Notes under the pieces: generated by a model
Told to the model about the DNA's origin: nothing
Seen by the model: only the letters and a program-made list of their open reading frames with translations
Databases searched by the model: none
Program-made: the position numbers and the translations under genes
In this document: one piece after another, positions 60,490-64,000 of the stretch
How the letters are laid out: every line of letters begins with the position of its first letter
How positions within the stretch are numbered: the stretch's first letter is position 1
Assembly (NCBI GenBank): GCA_905221605.1
Contig: CAJNDS010002068.1
Span: forward strand, 459,001-523,000
Source: Symbiodinium natans
Taxonomy: Eukaryota; Sar; Dinophyceae; Suessiales; Symbiodiniaceae
Length of the DNA: 64,000 nt
Reading direction: 5' to 3'

Positions 60490-62280
60490 GACTGCGAGAG
60501 TCCAGTGCTCTACAGTGGAGCGTTTACTCAGCCATGTGAAACAAACCGGTTTTCGCATGTCAACTGCAAGGGCACTCACAAGAAAGGGCAAAAGCTTTCT
60601 CACGCAAGCGAACGCAATCGCAGCCAGAGCCAAAAAGTTGGATGAATTCAGCAATGTGTAATTTGAATGGTTCCACCAAATGGACTCTTCTAACGTTGGA
60701 ACTCAGTAATTCCATGTTTCTGCTTTTATGTTTCTGCGTTTTTTCAATACAGCAACTTTCAACACAAAGTTCCTCAAGCTGAAAAATTTTTTTCTTTATC
60801 GGATGTGCAATGCACCGGAAAAAATTGTGATTGGTTACGTGGCAGCTTGGGTTTTGAACCACCTCTGCAAGAATTGTCTAACTCTCCGCTTTAGGAAGGC
60901 TTAGTTCTTAAAACGGTCAGCCCTAAAGGAGCTCCAAGAGGGCTTGAAAAATACTTAAAGGAATTTTGTTCAAGATTTGCAAAGAGCCAGATTTCTGCTC
61001 TCAATGACAATCTCATTCCCGTGCAGATACAAGATGTGCAATTCAGTGCGATCAAACACTGCCAGAACAAGAGTGGTCCAATTGCCAAAGTATATCCTAA
61101 CATAATCCTAACCGTGACATGTATTGTTACTTCCAAAAAGATGCTGTCGAATTGTTTGTCATCCTTGGGTTCTGCATATAATGCAGCTAAAGTAGTGTTT
61201 TAATCACTCCAAATGTGCAATTCCATGTTTTGATATTGTCTTGGGATGACAACGACAACTCCCTTCGTTAATCTTCAAGTTTGCCCTGTGTTTTTTCACT
61301 TCTTTGTCAAGTCTTGGACGGTGTGAATATCATTAGCTCCGGCTTATCTTTGTTGTTGCTCATCTAATTGTACTGGCGCTACATATTTATGTGCAAAAGT
61401 AATAGTGTAGAGAAGTTGGTTGGCGAAACCGTTTATAAGGAATTTTCGGACGCCTTTGGTTCACATCTCCTTCCATTAAGTTAATTTATACGAGTATGCT
61501 TCTGCGGTGCTATGTCATACACTTTTCACACTAGTTTCTTTGCTTCGGCGAGTTTTCTAGCATTTATTTCTTTTGATGTCACCAACTGTATTCAGCATGC
61601 AGCGAAGACCAACATTGTATTTAATGATGGATGTCCCACAAAGAGCGGTATCTCAAGAAGCGATACAGATCGTCTTTGTAGCATAAGCGTAGACGACTTC
61701 TAACATGATATATTAACAAAAGTACATTGTTAACATATGATTATAGCGGCGGTTGTCGTATGTCGCAGAAGACCTGTTTGGACAAAAGGGCTGAAAGACA
61801 GAACGCCTTAGTATAGTAGGGAGATTATGACTACAAGTAAGCATTGTAATATTTGTAGTTGCAACAACAAACAGGTAGTTGCAACAACAAACAAGTAGCG
61901 AACAAAAACATGATTCAAAGCAGGAAACGCAGCAGAAAACAGATCAACCAAAAGCCACATTTGCACAACTTTTCGCAATAGTGCATAGTTAGTCAGAAGA
62001 TAACTCTTTCGTATGGTATTGATAAAACCATAAAGGGGTGCCGTGCGTAGGTTCGCTGATTAGTTAGTTGGCGAGTTCTCAGGCAGTTCGGGATTTAGGA
62101 AGTTAAGTTTGTTAGAGGTGGTTCAGTGGTAAATGGATATGTCGTGGCAAAGTGGGCTTTGTTTGAGGTGGCGACGTGGTATATGGATTTGTGTGATTTG
62201 GTCACAAACAACAACAAACTTACGAATGACCATCCTTTGCCACCACAAGGCAAAGCAACTTAACATTTGCGATCTCTGTC
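60490..62280. other. AT-richer unassigned region
   Basis: Minus frame 60560-60862 and plus frame 61512-61703 are open without recognised domains. No RNA gene found. Confidence 0.3.
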
Positions 62281-62332
62281 TACATTGCTGCTAGCGTCTT
62301 TGTCTCGTGTTTTCTTTTCCGCTCAACCTTTG

Positions 62333-62712
62333 TTATGTTTTTTTGCTCGTCGCTTCATTTCTCAAGGCCATCACCCAGGGAAAACGACAATCAAGCGAAC
62401 GACTGCGGCTTGTTGTTTTGCTCTTTGCTTCTGCATTTGAGAAGAGCATATTCATCTGAGGATAGCATCGCTGACATTGCAACAGTTCTGCCTTCTGTGC
62501 TGCCTCTTTGGAAGAAGGTAGACATTCTCGCACGCCTCCTTGGATTCCTCTCAGGTCAAGGAGTGGTTTTTGCCAGCAGGAGCAACGCTGATTGGCGCTG
62601 TTCCGGTGCATCTCCTCATTGTTTTGGCCTTGACGACTCCAGCAGGCGTCGTGGTTTAGTTCCTTCCCATTCAACTTTGGTAACTTTGAAGTTCCTCACG
62701 TTCCTCACTTGA
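62333..62712 (+). CDS. Uncertain open frame
   Basis: 125 codons; the part LRRAYSSEDSIADIATVLPS, VLPLWKKVDILARLLGFLSG is helix-like and could be coding. The minus strand (62333-62674) is open as well. Confidence 0.3.
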
Positions 62713-63376
62713 AACCGTTTTAAAATCTAGCAAGCACAACAACAACCTGTGCACTAGCTCTGTGTAAACCATCGGCCCATCCAATAGGCAGGGCTGGCTC
62801 CAAGACCGTCAGCCTACGATTGCACGTGAGACGCTAACACTCAGAACACAACCGCGGAGTCATAGCGTTCGAAATCAAGATTGGAGCTGATTCGTACAAT
62901 CGCCTATGACCGTACTGAAGCGAGCACTTTCGTGCCATGCAGCATTGTTGGTGGTCCAGATACTAGCTTCAGCTTCTTCTAGCTGGCACAGCAACACACA
63001 TGCACTTGCCATTGACCTTGAAAACCACGCAAGCGTCTGAGACATCAGCCATGATTGACACGGTACCAGACCAGTTTCGGCATCTGCTGCCTGCGGGGGT
63101 CATTTCGCGCGTCCCATGATCCAAACGGACCTTGAATGGGAGTTTCCATCAGCAGGAGCTGACGTGACCCTCTTTCAGTATCTGGAATCTGAATGACACA
63201 TAATTAGTCCGCCTCTCGCTCGCCAAACCAAAGAAGTGCTTGGCTGGATCGGATCCGAAACACGCATGACATCGCATGACATCGCATGACATCGCATGAC
63301 ACTCGGCAATAAGCCACTTGCGTAGACTCTGCTCATTGCTTCGAGCTGTTTTGCACCGAGTTCTTAGTTTCCAGAG
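62713..63376. other. Unassigned; 10 bp tandem repeat at 63265-63302
   Basis: (ATCGCATGAC) in about four copies; otherwise no supported gene. Confidence 0.4.
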
Positions 63377-63464
63377 ATGACACGAGCTGGATTTGATGTG
63401 AAGGCGCCCACATGTTGTCGGAAGGTGCCAGAGTGCTTGCAGTGTCTCAAAGACTCAAAGAAGC

Positions 63465-63869
63465 GTGGGCAACATGGCAGAAGGACTGATCCGAGTCCGC
63501 ACTTCTCTGGAGTCTTTGGTTTCTGTTCAGCAGCTCTTGGCTCTGCCATTGCTAACACAGTTGCAAATGCTTCCGATCGCAAGAAGTTTACTTGAAGTTT
63601 TCCTCCTCAAACGCTTCCAGTTGTGTGCACCTCGCACGTTGCAGAGGCGCAAGTACTATTTACTTTCTTTAGAGAATAGACCCAGCCCCGAGCACGTGCT
63701 TAGAAGGTCGAGGCGTCAGCTGCTTGGAGAGTTCATTCCTTTCTGGAAGTTGGATGATGTATTTCGACCTCTGAAACGGGGGGGCCACGGGGCCGGAGTT
63801 CAATGCTTGAAGCTGTCGGATGGCAAGCTTTGTCGCCGTGGCGTGCACGTCGTGCGGGGCGGTCAGTGA
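63465..63869 (+). CDS. Open frame of 134 codons, unrecognised
   Basis: Reads LESLVSVQQLLALPLLTQLQ, MLPIARSLLEVFLLKRFQLC, LGEFIPFWKLDDVFRPLKRG and ends at TGA. Leucine-rich and basic. The overlapping frames at 63364-63595 on both strands make the 5-prime part doubtful. It may be related to the frame at 62333 on the same strand. Confidence 0.35.
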   Translation: MGNMAEGLIRVRTSLESLVSVQQLLALPLLTQLQMLPIARSLLEVFLLKRFQLCAPRTLQRRKYYLLSLENRPSPEHVLRRSRRQLLGEFIPFWKLDDVFRPLKRGGHGAGVQCLKLSDGKLCRRGVHVVRGGQ

Positions 63870-64000
63870 ACCTTTCTAATTCGGATTCTGATTGATGAAT
63901 TCATGAACCAGTGAAGGAGGAAAATACAAAACACTTGTCGCAAATGCGCATGAGCCATCAACATATGATGCATTTTGTGTTGTTGTTTGATTTTTTGCGC

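Noticed and set aside
62110-62180. tRNA-like A box (GGTGGTTCAGTGGTAAATGG)
   Set aside because: Resembles a tRNA-Gly A box, but no GGTTCRANTC B box, anticodon stem or acceptor pairing follows.

Overview
This window is nuclear DNA of a eukaryote, most likely a dinoflagellate of the Symbiodiniaceae/Suessiales type. The evidence is plant-type telomere heptamers (TTTAGGG) scattered through the interior, short exons separated by 60-750 bp introns with both GT-AG and GC-AG ends, and protein families common in dinoflagellates: a multipass membrane protein with FISHSW...LDRLCVDQTD...LWCNFEL motifs, a pore-type ion channel, a globin-like protein and a kinesin-light-chain-type TPR protein. Nothing prokaryotic is visible. 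The organism call is an inference; no rRNA, tRNA or spliced leader was found to confirm it.

Layout. From 1 to about 54.7 kb the sequence is cut into blocks by roughly 80 interstitial telomeric arrays in both polarities. Between them lie exon-sized coding stretches, mostly on the minus strand. The best-resolved genes are an ion channel (9.4-10.7 kb, minus), a globin-like gene (26.8-27.6 kb, minus), an acidic-tract protein (31.9-32.5 kb, minus), a 600-residue TPR protein (45.07-46.93 kb, minus) with two decayed tandem partial copies beside it (42.7-44.15 kb), and a six-exon membrane protein (48.93-52.15 kb, minus) with one single-base frameshift. About twenty further isolated exons can be read between arrays. 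A(T)-rich microsatellites sit at 0.57-1.35, 13.4-13.9, 15.0-15.25, 26.2-26.8 and 33.1-33.5 kb. An AT-rich 263-287 bp satellite runs into a 100-N scaffold gap at 14,884-14,983.

From about 54.7 kb to the end the arrays almost vanish. That region holds a 465 bp higher-order repeat (55.8-57.2 kb), two minisatellite families (58.08-59.0 kb, one of 60 bp that keeps an open frame), small hairpins and unresolved AT-richer sequence.

Main observation. Short C-array/exon/G-array blocks recur: (CCCTAAA)n, then about 90-160 bp, then (TTTAGGG)n. In most of them the middle reads as one exon with an AG acceptor, and in the ion channel and membrane-protein genes reading frame and intron phase confirm that the arrays lie inside introns. 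The arrays may therefore supply splice-site sequence and could pair across the exon. The genes do not form an operon or an obvious shared pathway.
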